The notes: generated from the sequence alone by a model not told the origin. 64,000 nucleotides of DNA from Sedimentibacter saalensis (GCF_007830175.1 NZ_VLKH01000004.1:62001-126000); one strand, 5' to 3'. Positions 17,730 to 25,765 are shown, counted from the first letter of the stretch. Numbers and translations are program-made.

Positions 17730-18344
17730 TTACGAGACAACCAAATCAATCCAATTATCACCTGTATATTCATCAATATTTTTCACTAATTTTTGAATAT
17801 AGTTTACTGCTTTTTCTTCTCTTGCATACCATATCATAGATTGTCCAAATCCATAAGTCCGCTTTTTAGCAACCGGTGCATCCCATGCATGTCTATGCCT
17901 CACTCCCTGAGGAAGTAACACGCAACCACCTTTTTCTGCAATTATATTATAGTTTTGAGTATAGCCTGTATCAAATTCCGCTTTTTCATAATTCCTAAAA
18001 ACAGTAGCATTTTTATACCATCCTACAACAGAAGTTTCATTAAGGTCAGTTGTTGCACACCATACAACTAATACACCTTCAACAAATTTTTCTTTTTTAA
18101 GTAATTCACAACCTGAAATATTTTCAAAATGCAATTCATTGTTTTTTATTTTTGACGTAGATTTTGTTTCCACAAAGCCAAGACAATAAAATTTGCCATC
18201 ATCCAATTCTACCGGTTCAAAATTAAATTCCTCATGTCCATATCCATTTTCCTTAACATAACTACCACCGTTATATGGAACATCTTTATTACTAGCCCCT
18301 TTGTAATATTTCATACTAGATATTTTACAAAAAAGAATCTTCAT
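17730..18344 (-). CDS. 204-aa protein upstream of the nuclease/helicase genes
   Basis: This 204-aa soluble protein begins MKILFCKISSMKYYKG. It has a VPYNGGSYVKENGYGHE segment, then VVGWYKNATVFRNYE near residue 115 and RTYGFGQSMIWYA near 170. I associate the GWYKNATV pattern with N-terminal recognition modules of restriction-type nucleases, but I cannot confirm that. GAGGTG lies 6 nt before the ATG at 18344, and the frame upstream of it has only TTG. The stop is 43 bases before the 440-aa gene, on the same strand, so it probably belongs to the same operon. It could read modified bases or be a nuclease accessory. Confidence 0.45.
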   Translation of the reverse strand: MKILFCKISSMKYYKGASNKDVPYNGGSYVKENGYGHEEFNFEPVELDDGKFYCLGFVETKSTSKIKNNELHFENISGCELLKKEKFVEGVLVVWCATTDLNETSVVGWYKNATVFRNYEKAEFDTGYTQNYNIIAEKGGCVLLPQGVRHRHAWDAPVAKKRTYGFGQSMIWYAREEKAVNYIQKLVKNIDEYTGDNWIDLVVS

Positions 18345-18450
18345 TACTTTCACCTCAATATTCAATGTATTATATTAACGGTATCACAGTCAATCCATCC
18401 GCTACTCATTATAGAGCGAAAGTTAGTTACCTTAAATCTTTTAAGAAACA

Positions 18451-18717
18451 TCATTTAAACTTCATCCTTAGCAATAATAATATAAATTTAGTATCTTTTT
18501 TTCTATATGACACTCTATCATTATCAACTAAACTCATTAAAATCATCCGCATCTTTAAATGCAACATCGCATTCGAGCGCTTCAAAATACCTGTGACCAC
18601 CTGCAATTTTAGCCGCTCATATTCCATTAACTCGTCCAAAAGACCTAATGCCAAAAGTTTATTATATTTAAAGCCTCTGGACTTCCATTCATAAGTTTTA
18701 TATGGTAAAACAAACAC
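18451..18717 (-). pseudogene. Frameshifted ParB-like fragment
   Basis: From 18717 a frame reads to MEYER and then turns into unlikely sequence. Just there (about 18616) another frame opens and reads KIAGGHRYFEALECDVAFKD before stopping. The two join into a sensible product with one frame change. AGGHRYFEAL resembles the G-H-R core of ParB/Srx-like nuclease domains. Only about 80 residues survive. It lies directly upstream of the defence cassette and may be a decayed member of it. Confidence 0.4.
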
Positions 18718-19215
18718 ATAATTTATTAGCGTATTTAATGAAGTGCTTGTGTTAGCAGCATGAATAGTTGTATATCATCCTACCATTTAAATAATTTTCT
18801 GAACATTATTAGAAAACAAAAGCGCTTCCTAAAAATAATTTGATATGAAAATAAGTCCCAAATGTTTTTAGGGATTCAAATTAATCATAAATGTTTTTAA
18901 TTTTTATATATATTATTAATTCAACTACGACTCTGGGAACTGACAATGTGTGACGGTATCTGTTTTCCCATTAGAATTTTTATCAGATACCTATGATTTA
19001 ATTTTTGATTGTATTTTTGACATGAGCCCCCCTCATTGTCTGGTATAAATTTCTGCTATTTTCTCATTTTAATAGTATAACATATGAGGTGTACCATAAA
19101 CGGACAACAACGAATTATTTATCCAAAAGTTTTATCATACTATCCCAACTCCCGTTATAGAAAACATTTTCACTTTATTATATTACAATTTATGACAATT
19201 TTCAATTATTAATAT

Positions 19216-19271
19216 AAATTTCAAAGTTATGTTTAAAATCAACAAATTTCAAAGTTATGTTTAAAATCAAC
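19216..19271. repeat. Exact tandem duplication of 28 bp
   Basis: The 28-base unit starting AAATTTCAAAGTTATG and ending AAAATCAAC occurs twice back to back with no mismatch. It is AT-rich, non-coding and lies about 250 bases upstream of the thiamine riboswitch. It is too few copies for CRISPR and could be replication slippage or a doubled binding site. Confidence 0.75.
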
Positions 19272-19332
19272 TTATCTAATTTTTACGATTAATTATACTT
19301 CAGCACATTGAAAACCTATACATTTATTCACA

Positions 19333-19407
19333 GTCATTTTTAATTGCAGCTGAGTAATCTCATATTTTCAACAATGATGAGATCCTTCACTACCGCTCAG
19401 GATGACA
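19333..19407. repeat. Interspersed palindromic repeat, copy A (degenerate)
   Basis: It shares AATCTCAT, TCAACAA, GATGAGATCCTTCACTA and CTCAGGATGACA with the better preserved copy at 44060-44135. The 5' arm here is degraded. This is a dispersed, probably non-autonomous repeat of the genome. Confidence 0.65.
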
Positions 19408-19516
19408 TAAATAGACTTTTTGAGTGAACTCAGATTATATATTCAATACAAAATTAACCTATCCCCCATATCTTCCACACCTCCTTGACAACAACATTTC
19501 ATTGTGATATTATTTA

Positions 19517-19632
19517 GCTCACAGGGGAGCTTAATGAATTAGGCTGAGAAAAGAACTACTCCAATGTTCAAAACCCTAAAACAGTAAAAACTGTTTGGAA
19601 CCTGATCCAGGTAATGCTGGCGTAGGGATTGT
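19517..19632 (+). ncRNA. TPP (THI-box) riboswitch
   Basis: The conserved aptamer blocks appear in order: AGGGGAGCTT, then GGCTGAGAA, an ACCCT, then GGAACCTGATCCAGGTAATG, and CTGGCGTAGGGATT closing P1. The P3 arm is a simple AAACAGTAAAAACTGTTT hairpin. This is the thiamine pyrophosphate aptamer. Its downstream expression platform (19661-19694) is a transcription terminator, so the thiamine uptake operon should be shut off when TPP is plentiful. Confidence 0.96.
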
Positions 19633-19660
19633 ATATATTGGCGTATACCTTTAGGATTAC

Positions 19661-19694
19661 AACCTCTTCCATTACCTGGAGAGGTTTTTATTTT
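19661..19694 (+). terminator. Riboswitch-controlled terminator
   Basis: AACCTCT (19661-19667) pairs with AGAGGTT (19680-19686), followed by TTTATTTT. The loop contains CATTACCTGG (19670-19679), an exact complement of CCAGGTAATG (19607-19616) in the aptamer. Pairing of these two would form an antiterminator when TPP is absent. Confidence 0.9.
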
Positions 19695-19721
19695 ACAAAT
19701 ACTAAATTCTAGGAGGGCTTT

Positions 19722-20018
19722 ATGCAAGCAAATGTAGCTATTCAAGTATTACCACACGTAAATTCAGATGAAGAGGTTATCCGTATTGTGGATGAAGTAA
19801 TTGCTTATATTAAGAGCACTGGATTAAACTACTATGTGGGACCAAGTGAAACAGCAATTGAAGGAGATTATGACCAGTTGATGGAAATTGTAAAGAACTG
19901 TCAATTAGTAGCAGTAAAAGCAGGAGCTCCAAAGGTATCTGCCTATGTAAAAATTAGTTTTGCTCCGGATGGTGGTGTACTTACTATTGAAAAAAAAGTT
20001 ACAAAACATCATCAATAA
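19722..20018 (+). CDS. Thiamine-binding protein, MTH1187/YkoF superfamily
   Basis: This 98-aa protein has the compact ferredoxin-like fold pattern of the MTH1187/YqgV thiamine-binding family: NVAIQVLP at the start, GLNYYVGPSETAIEGDYDQL in the middle and a VKISFAPDG strand near the end. It is cytoplasmic with no signal peptide. AGGAGGG lies 7 nt before the ATG. It is the first gene after the TPP riboswitch and overlaps the permease gene by about 30 bases. The likely role is binding thiamine or its pyrimidine part, perhaps as a store or sensor beside the ABC importer. Confidence 0.85.
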   Translation: MQANVAIQVLPHVNSDEEVIRIVDEVIAYIKSTGLNYYVGPSETAIEGDYDQLMEIVKNCQLVAVKAGAPKVSAYVKISFAPDGGVLTIEKKVTKHHQ

Positions 20019-20763
20019 AATATCTCCATATCTTGCAATAGTTGTCATATTAATTGTTTGGCAGCTGTTGTCTTCTAAGGGAGTTGTGCCAAAGTATATG
20101 CTTCCTTCTCCTGTTGATGTGGTGAAGGCATTCATCAATGATTTTCCATTGCTCATGGAGCATGCACAGGCAACATTAACTGAAGCATTTTTAGGTTTAA
20201 CCATAGGAACTTTACTTGGATTTGTTATAGCTGTTTTAATGGACAGGTTCAACTTTTTTTACAAATCTGTCTATCCCATCATGGTTATGACACAGACGGT
20301 TCCTACTGTAGCCATTGCTCCTCTTTTGGTGTTGTGGCTGGGATATGGCATTTTGCCTAAAATTACACTAATTGTTATTACAACATTCTTCCCCATAGCC
20401 GTAAGTTTGCTGGAAGGATTTAAATCTGCTGACACTGATGCAATAAATTTGTTGAAGGCAATGGGAGCAAACAGACTTCAATGTTTCATACATATTAAAT
20501 TGCCCAGTGCATTAAATCAGTTTTTCTCAGGATTAAGAATTTCGGTTTCTTATTCTGTTGTGGGAGCAGTTGTTTCTGAATGGCTGGGAGGTTTCACTGG
20601 ACTTGGAGTTTATATGACAAGGGTAAGAAAATCTTATTCCTTTGATAAAATGTTTGCTGTAATATTCTTTATTTCAGCAATAAGCTTAATATTGATGTTT
20701 GCAGTATCATTTCTAAAAAAAGCTTCAATGCCATGGGAAAATACAAAAAAAGAAAATTATTAA
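19987..20763 (+). CDS. thiX: ABC transporter permease for thiamine precursor (ThiX-like)
   Basis: This is a permease of about 258 aa with six predicted membrane spans. The central EAA-type loop reads AMGANRLQCFIHIKLPSAL (about 160-178), as in SsuC/ThiX-type BPD permeases. It forms the membrane channel for the binding protein and ATPase that follow. The start is uncertain: the frame is open from a TTG at 19960, an ATG sits at 19969, and a TTG at 19987 follows GGTGGTG and gives the usual KKKL N-terminus, which I prefer. The substrate (thiamine or formyl-aminopyrimidine/HMP) is inferred from the riboswitch and the neighbours. Confidence 0.88.
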   Translation: MKKKLQNIINKISPYLAIVVILIVWQLLSSKGVVPKYMLPSPVDVVKAFINDFPLLMEHAQATLTEAFLGLTIGTLLGFVIAVLMDRFNFFYKSVYPIMVMTQTVPTVAIAPLLVLWLGYGILPKITLIVITTFFPIAVSLLEGFKSADTDAINLLKAMGANRLQCFIHIKLPSALNQFFSGLRISVSYSVVGAVVSEWLGGFTGLGVYMTRVRKSYSFDKMFAVIFFISAISLILMFAVSFLKKASMPWENTKKENY

Positions 20764-20801
20764 TATTAATTGAAACAAAATTTGAAAGGAATTAAATTAA
20801 A

Positions 20802-21815
20802 ATGAAAAATATAAAAAGAACATCATTTTATCTGATTGTTATGGTGGTGCTTTCACTGTTTATGTTCACATCATGCAGTGCAAATAAACCACAAAATTCA
20901 AACAAAGAAACAAATGAAAAAGTAAGAATAGTACTGGACTGGACACCTAATACAAACCATACAGGTTTATATGTTGCTCAAGCAAATGGCTATTTTGCAG
21001 AACAAGGACTTGAAGTTGAAATAATGCAGCCACCTGAAGACGGAGCTGTAGCTTTGGTTGGCGGAGGCGGAGCTGAATTTGGAGTAAGCTTCCAAGACAG
21101 TCTGGCACCAAACTTTGCTTCTGCAAATTCAATGCCTGTTACAGCTGTAGCTGCATTAATTCAGCACAACACTTCAGGGATTATTTCATTGAAAGAAGAC
21201 GGTATAGACTCTCCTGCTAAAATGGCAGGACACAACTATGCAACATGGGATATGCCAATAGAAAAGGCAATCATTAAAAAAATAGTTGAAGATGACGGGG
21301 GAAACTTTGATGAAATTGAAATGGTGCCAAGCACAGTAACTGACGTTATTACAGCATTGCAAACAGATATTGATACTGTGTGGGTATTTTATGCATGGGA
21401 TGGTATTGCAACAAAAGTTAAGGGGTTGGATACTAATTATTTGAACTTTGCTGATTATGGCAAGGAACTGGATTACTACTGCCCAGTCTTGATTACAAAT
21501 ACTGAATATGCACAGGAAAATTCTGAAACTGTTAAAAAAGCATTGACTGCCATAAAACAAGGATATGAATTTGCAATAGAAAATCCTGAAGAAGCAGCTC
21601 AAATATTGTTAGAGGCAGCTCCTGAATTAAATCCTGAAATAGTTGTAGAAAGTCAAAAATGGCTTGCTGATCAATATATTGCAGATGCAGAAAAATGGGG
21701 ATATATAGACCAGGACAGATGGGACAGTTTCTACGGATGGCTGTTTGAAAACAAATTAGTTGAAAATGAAATTCCTGAAGGCACAGGATTTACTAACGAA
21801 TACCTTCCAAAATAA
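20802..21815 (+). CDS. thiY: Thiamine-precursor ABC transporter binding lipoprotein (ThiY-like)
   Basis: This 337-aa lipoprotein has signal MKNIKRTSFYLIVMVV and a lipobox before Cys27 (FTSC). The mature protein has the NMT1/ThiY pattern: VLDWTPNTNHTGLYVAQANG (about 46-65), GGGAEFGVSFQD, and PVTAVAALIQHNTSGI. In ThiY these segments form the pocket for formylaminopyrimidine. It is attached to the outer face of the membrane and delivers substrate to the ThiX-like permease. A good ribosome site (AAAGGAA) precedes the start. Confidence 0.92.
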   Translation: MKNIKRTSFYLIVMVVLSLFMFTSCSANKPQNSNKETNEKVRIVLDWTPNTNHTGLYVAQANGYFAEQGLEVEIMQPPEDGAVALVGGGGAEFGVSFQDSLAPNFASANSMPVTAVAALIQHNTSGIISLKEDGIDSPAKMAGHNYATWDMPIEKAIIKKIVEDDGGNFDEIEMVPSTVTDVITALQTDIDTVWVFYAWDGIATKVKGLDTNYLNFADYGKELDYYCPVLITNTEYAQENSETVKKALTAIKQGYEFAIENPEEAAQILLEAAPELNPEIVVESQKWLADQYIADAEKWGYIDQDRWDSFYGWLFENKLVENEIPEGTGFTNEYLPK

Positions 21816-21841
21816 ATGATAAAAAAGATTAGAGGAAAATT

Positions 21842-22579
21842 ATGAATAAACTAACTACTAAAAATATAACCGTTTTTTATGACGGTTCTAAAGTAATAGA
21901 TGATATTTCCATAGAATTGAGACAAGGTGAAATTGTCAGCATTTTAGGAGTTAGTGGTGTTGGGAAAACAACATTATTTAATGTAATATCGGGTCTTGTA
22001 ATGCCTGATAGCGGCACAGTTGAACTTGACGGCAAAAACATAACTGGTACGACAGGCAATGTAAGTTATATGCTGCAAAAGGATTTGCTTCTTCCCTACA
22101 AAACTATAATTGATAATGTATCTCTCCCCTTGATTATAAGGGGAGAGAAAAAATCAAAAGCAAGAGAATACACTGCCAAATATTTTGAAGAGTTTGGTTT
22201 GTCAGGTACTGAATACAAATATCCAAGACAGCTGTCAGGGGGAATGAGACAAAGAGCAGCTCTTCTCAGAACATATCTTTTTTCAAACCAGGTTGCATTG
22301 CTGGACGAACCTTTCAGTGCGCTGGACAACATTACAAAAGGCAATATGCATCAATGGTATCTGCAGGTGATGGAACAAATAAAACTTTCCACATTTCTTA
22401 TTACTCACGATATAGACGAAGCAATATTGCTGTCTGACAGGATTTATATTATTGCAGGTAAACCCGGCAAAATTACAGAAGAAATAATAATTGACGAAGC
22501 AAAACCAAGACATAAGGATTTCATTGTTAGCGAAAATTTTATGAATTATAAAAAGCACATTATTAAAAGTCTTGAATAA
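21842..22579 (+). CDS. thiZ: ABC transporter ATPase for thiamine precursor (ThiZ-like)
   Basis: This 245-aa ATPase is complete. It has Walker A GVSGVGKTT at about 38-46, Q-loop MLQKD near 80, signature LSGGMRQRAA near 129 and Walker B VALLDEPFSALD near 150, then the switch His in LITHD. It powers the ThiX/ThiY importer on the cytoplasmic face. It starts 26 bases after the binding-protein stop, with AGAGGAAAA upstream. The NitT/TauT-type subgroup matches the permease. Confidence 0.93.
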   Translation: MNKLTTKNITVFYDGSKVIDDISIELRQGEIVSILGVSGVGKTTLFNVISGLVMPDSGTVELDGKNITGTTGNVSYMLQKDLLLPYKTIIDNVSLPLIIRGEKKSKAREYTAKYFEEFGLSGTEYKYPRQLSGGMRQRAALLRTYLFSNQVALLDEPFSALDNITKGNMHQWYLQVMEQIKLSTFLITHDIDEAILLSDRIYIIAGKPGKITEEIIIDEAKPRHKDFIVSENFMNYKKHIIKSLE

Positions 22580-22604
22580 ACGTCAAAAAAGTTAGGAGTA
22601 AATT

Positions 22605-23282
22605 ATGGCTATATTTGATAATGTTGCATCTGATTATGATGCATGGTATACAGATATAAAAGGAAGCTTTGTAGATACAGTTGAAACAGATCTTGCTTTT
22701 AAACTGATAAAAGTTGAAAAAGGAATGAAAGTTTTAGACGTTGGCTGCGGAACAGGAAACTTCAGCATAAAGCTTGCAAAAATGGGCTGTGATGTTACAG
22801 GAATTGACATTTCAGACAACATGCTAGAAATTGCACGCAAAAAAGCAGAAGCAGAAAATCTAGGTATAAAGTTTTTACACATGGATTTAAATGATTTAAA
22901 TTTTATAGAAAATGAATTTGATGCAGTATTTTCCATGGCTGCATTTGAATTTGTTGATGATGAGGATGCTCCAAATGCCCTGGAAGGAATGTTAAATGTT
23001 GTAAAAAAAGGCGGACAAGTATTGATTGGAACCATTTCAAGCAACAGCAGCTGGGGAGAATTATATCAGGATGAATCATTCATGAAAAACACAGTATTTG
23101 AATATGCTAAATTTAAAACCCTGGATGATATGAAAAACTGGAATAAAGAAAAACTTGTTGATTTTGGTCAATGCCTATTCATTTCGCCCCTTTCCCCTGA
23201 AGAGGATTACAATTACGAAAAAGAAAATGAATTAGCAGGTACTGCTGTGGGAGGTTACATATGTGCCCTTTGGAAAAAGTAG
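22605..23282 (+). CDS. Class I SAM-dependent methyltransferase in the thiamine operon
   Basis: This 225-aa protein has the Rossmann SAM site VLDVGCGTGNFSI (about 44-56), the acidic VTGIDIS end of strand 2 and FDAVFSMAAFEFV for strand 4, typical of methyltransf_11/25 enzymes. GTTAGGAG precedes the start. It lies in the thiamine operon between the ATPase and a YkoF-like gene and overlaps the latter by 22 bases. A methyltransferase is not part of standard thiamine salvage. It could modify a thiamine-related intermediate; the acceptor is unknown. Confidence 0.85.
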   Translation: MAIFDNVASDYDAWYTDIKGSFVDTVETDLAFKLIKVEKGMKVLDVGCGTGNFSIKLAKMGCDVTGIDISDNMLEIARKKAEAENLGIKFLHMDLNDLNFIENEFDAVFSMAAFEFVDDEDAPNALEGMLNVVKKGGQVLIGTISSNSSWGELYQDESFMKNTVFEYAKFKTLDDMKNWNKEKLVDFGQCLFISPLSPEEDYNYEKENELAGTAVGGYICALWKK

Positions 23283-23524
23283 CTTCATGTCAATTAACAT
23301 TCACCCCCATAGTAAGTGATAATTATATGGACGATGTAAAAAAAGTTCTGGATATTATAAACAGTTCAAATCTTGAAAACAGTGTTGGAGTTCTTTCGAC
23401 TTTCGTCAGAGGCGAGAAAAGCAAAGTTTTAAAATTGATAACTGATATTTATGAACACATGGACGGAGTAACAAAATTTTCAATGGATATAAAGATTTCA
23501 AACATATGCGGCTGTGGACAATAA
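23261..23524 (+). CDS. YkoF-like thiamine/HMP-binding protein
   Basis: This 87-aa protein reads SCQLTFTPIVSDNYMDDVKK, then VGVLSTFVRGEKSKVLKLI and ends in a CGCG cluster. The pattern matches one repeat of YkoF, a Bacillus protein with a ferredoxin-like fold that binds thiamine and hydroxymethylpyrimidine. Family members often have two such repeats; this one has one. It overlaps the methyltransferase gene and is the last gene before a strong terminator, so the operon has a small thiamine-binding protein at each end. Confidence 0.75.
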   Translation: MCPLEKVASCQLTFTPIVSDNYMDDVKKVLDIINSSNLENSVGVLSTFVRGEKSKVLKLITDIYEHMDGVTKFSMDIKISNICGCGQ

Positions 23525-23540
23525 TTCACAGCCGTTTTTT
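23509..23540 (+). terminator. Intrinsic terminator of the thiamine operon
   Basis: CGGCTGTG and CACAGCCG form an 8-bp GC-rich stem with a 10-nt loop, followed by TTTTTT. The left arm overlaps the last codons of the YkoF-like gene. Confidence 0.9.
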
Positions 23541-23632
23541 ATTTAGTATTTTCCCAAGAATGATGTTAAAATTTATTACTTCATAAGTAGTTTAAAAATC
23601 AAAGCCAATCTGTCGCCTATGCTAGATGAACT

Positions 23633-23668
23633 AAAAAGGTATGCAATGAAATTTTTGCATACCTTTTT
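23633..23668. terminator. Bidirectional terminator between convergent genes
   Basis: AAAAAGGTATGCAA pairs perfectly with TTGCATACCTTTTT across an 8-nt loop. A-tract and T-tract flank it, so it can work on both strands. It sits just after the flavoprotein stop on the minus strand. Confidence 0.85.
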
Positions 23669-23693
23669 CTATTATATTTACAATGGTTATTAA

Positions 23694-25568
23694 TTATTTA
23701 TTTAAAGCAGCCGCAACAGATTCCCCTGCAAGTTTGCCGGATGTAACTGCCCATGAAAGCATGCATGTAGGCATAGATTCATATCCATGGATACCTCCAA
23801 CATTTTCCCCGGCAGCATACAGACCTGAAATAGCTTCATTATTTGCATTTAAAACTTCAAAGTTTTCATTTATACTGAGTCCGCCTAAAGTTGTAGCAAA
23901 CCTAAGTTTTTGTTCAACTATATAGTATGTCCCGTTCGTATCAAGCGTGAATAACTCTTCACGACCAAATTCAGAATCCTCTCCTGCTGCAACCATCTTG
24001 TTCCAATTATCTATAGTTTCTTTTAAGGCTACCCCCTCAATTCCAGCAGATTTGGCAACTTCTTCAATATTGTTGCCACGGCGAAAAATAGGAGTTCCAT
24101 CAGGTGTATTGAACCATTTTTCTTGCTCTTCAAATGTGAACTTTCCAGCAGCACTTGAATTTTCATCACCATTTGCCAGTACGCTCCATTTATCCCAAGC
24201 TTTTTGATCCATTACCAAGTAAATTATTTTATCAGTTTGTTTTTTTGTAGCATTTTTTATTGAAACAAAATCTAAATTTTCATCTACAACACGCTTGCCT
24301 TCTTTGTTAACATATATTGCGCCTGTGTTTTGTGTTGTTTGCATGCTGTGAACAGTTGCCACCCTTCCTTTACCGGGCTCGACTTCAATTCCCTGAGGAT
24401 ACATTTTCACATAGTCCATGAATTTTAGTTCTGCTCCTGCATCTTTGGCCATATTAATGCCGTCACCTGTTGAAGACGAAGCTCCATAGAATAGTACCCC
24501 ATCCAAAGCCTCAGAAAGCATATCAGGATTATTTCCGAAGCCACCTGTTGCCAGAATAGTTTTTTCAGCCTTTATATTAACTGTATTGCCTTCGCCATCA
24601 ACTGCTACTGCCCCAACTACAGCATCTCCATCCATTATCAGGCTTTTAGCTTCTGTCTCCATCATTAAAGTTCCACCGGCAGCTTCAAATTTCTCAGCCA
24701 GAACTTCAAGCATCTTTATACTTTTACCCGTTACGTAGTAAGAACGTTGAACAGAGTGTTCAGGAAAATTAGAGAATTGATTTTCAATAACTACTCCCAT
24801 ATCTTCTATAAGCCAATCCAGTGTTGGTCCCATCTCATTAGCCCATAACCAAGTTAACCTTGGATCATTTGCATACTCTCCACCTTTCATTATATCCATA
24901 AATATTTTTTCAGGTGAGTCATCAGTTAATCCGAAAGATTTCTGCAATTTGGAGCCTCCGCCGGCGAGACCACCGGCAATTGAAGATGCACCGGCGAAAG
25001 AAGCAAGTTTTTCAATTAATATTACATTTTCAACGCCGTTCTCCATTGCAGCATTTGCAGCAGTAAGTCCTGCGCCGCCTGCTCCTACAATCAATAAATC
25101 TGCTTCTTTTTCAATTGATTTTGCTTCTTCTTTAATTGCTTGAGATTCAGCTGATTTCAGAGACTCTACATCTCCTCCAGCCTGTTGTACGCAAGAAGTT
25201 ACTGCCTCGATGATTCCTTTAGAACTGTTTGTTGCGCCAGTTACAGCATCAACTTTTAACGTTTGTCCTTCGACTATCTTAGTTGGAATTCTTTCGATAG
25301 CCGGGTCACTGAGCCCAGCAGTTTCACTGTGTTCGATTACTTTTATGCTCTCAATTGCAGCATCTGTAAATGTAACCTCAACTTTAATTGTACCATTGTT
25401 TCCTTTTCCTTCACCAGTATAAGTTCCTGCATTATACAATTTTTCAGAACTCTGCTGTTCCGTTTTCTGAGTTGTTGCACTTTGTTGTGAACAACCTGTA
25501 ACCATTGATACTATCATTAAAACAATAAGCATCAAAGCGGTTAAAGATTTCAAATTTCTTTTGAACAT
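23694..25568 (-). CDS. Exported FMN/FAD flavoprotein reductase (fumarate/urocanate reductase-like)
   Basis: This 624-aa lipoprotein has its lipobox before Cys26 (MVTGC). Residues 45-125 form an FMN_bind domain; DAVTGATNSS places the covalently flavinylated Thr at about 113. From 155 on is an FAD_binding_2 domain with LLIVGAGGAGLTAANAA and a C-terminal GLYAAGENVGG. This is the layout of extracytosolic fumarate, urocanate or related reductases that accept electrons through flavinylated carriers. No CxxCH haem sites are present. It needs an ApbE flavinyltransferase, which is not in the window. A TetR gene is divergent, with a palindrome between. Confidence 0.9.
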   Translation of the reverse strand: MFKRNLKSLTALMLIVLMIVSMVTGCSQQSATTQKTEQQSSEKLYNAGTYTGEGKGNNGTIKVEVTFTDAAIESIKVIEHSETAGLSDPAIERIPTKIVEGQTLKVDAVTGATNSSKGIIEAVTSCVQQAGGDVESLKSAESQAIKEEAKSIEKEADLLIVGAGGAGLTAANAAMENGVENVILIEKLASFAGASSIAGGLAGGGSKLQKSFGLTDDSPEKIFMDIMKGGEYANDPRLTWLWANEMGPTLDWLIEDMGVVIENQFSNFPEHSVQRSYYVTGKSIKMLEVLAEKFEAAGGTLMMETEAKSLIMDGDAVVGAVAVDGEGNTVNIKAEKTILATGGFGNNPDMLSEALDGVLFYGASSSTGDGINMAKDAGAELKFMDYVKMYPQGIEVEPGKGRVATVHSMQTTQNTGAIYVNKEGKRVVDENLDFVSIKNATKKQTDKIIYLVMDQKAWDKWSVLANGDENSSAAGKFTFEEQEKWFNTPDGTPIFRRGNNIEEVAKSAGIEGVALKETIDNWNKMVAAGEDSEFGREELFTLDTNGTYYIVEQKLRFATTLGGLSINENFEVLNANNEAISGLYAAGENVGGIHGYESMPTCMLSWAVTSGKLAGESVAAALNK

Positions 25569-25599
25569 AATTTTCTCCCTTGTTTAATCAATTTTCTGA

Positions 25600-25621
25600 A
25601 AAACATACTGTAGTATGTTTT
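25600..25621. promoter_or_regulatory. 22-bp palindrome, probable TetR operator
   Basis: AAAACATACT and AGTATGTTTT are exact inverted copies with a 2-bp centre. A further half-site, GGTATGTTT, follows at 25624-25632. It lies 32 bases upstream of the flavoprotein start and between the divergent genes. This is the usual position and size of a TetR-family operator. Confidence 0.75.
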
Positions 25622-25765
25622 CTGGTATGTTTCATATTATAATCAGTAATTAATTGTTTGTCAAGTAACAAACAACTTTATAATTTAAATTGGCTTGACA
25701 TTAAATTATAAAATTATTACAATTAAGAAAAATAAATAAAATAAATATTAACTAGGATGATAAGC

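Larger units (their letters stand above)
18720..19500. other. Gene-free stretch, possible insertion-sequence scar
   Basis: No frame of convincing length on either strand. Short start-like pieces on the minus strand (an ATG followed by nine codons and a stop near 18990-19030) and unusual GC-richer islands near 19025 and 19085-19115 suggest a decayed element, but I see no transposase motif. It contains a tandem repeat (19216-19271) and a copy of an interspersed palindromic repeat (19333-19407). Confidence 0.35.

Noticed and set aside
18365..18694. Plus-strand 109-codon frame
   Set aside because: No ribosome site and no protein-like composition; it mirrors the frameshifted minus-strand fragment.
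18900..19120. IS21-like insertion-sequence end
   Set aside because: A few base blocks look like an element end, but there is no transposase piece or target duplication to support it.
19216..19271. Possible CRISPR array
   Set aside because: Only two 28-bp units, directly abutting with no spacer between them, and no cas genes.
23694..25500. Several long plus-strand frames opposite the flavoprotein
   Set aside because: They are antisense shadows of a well-supported gene and have no motifs or start signals.
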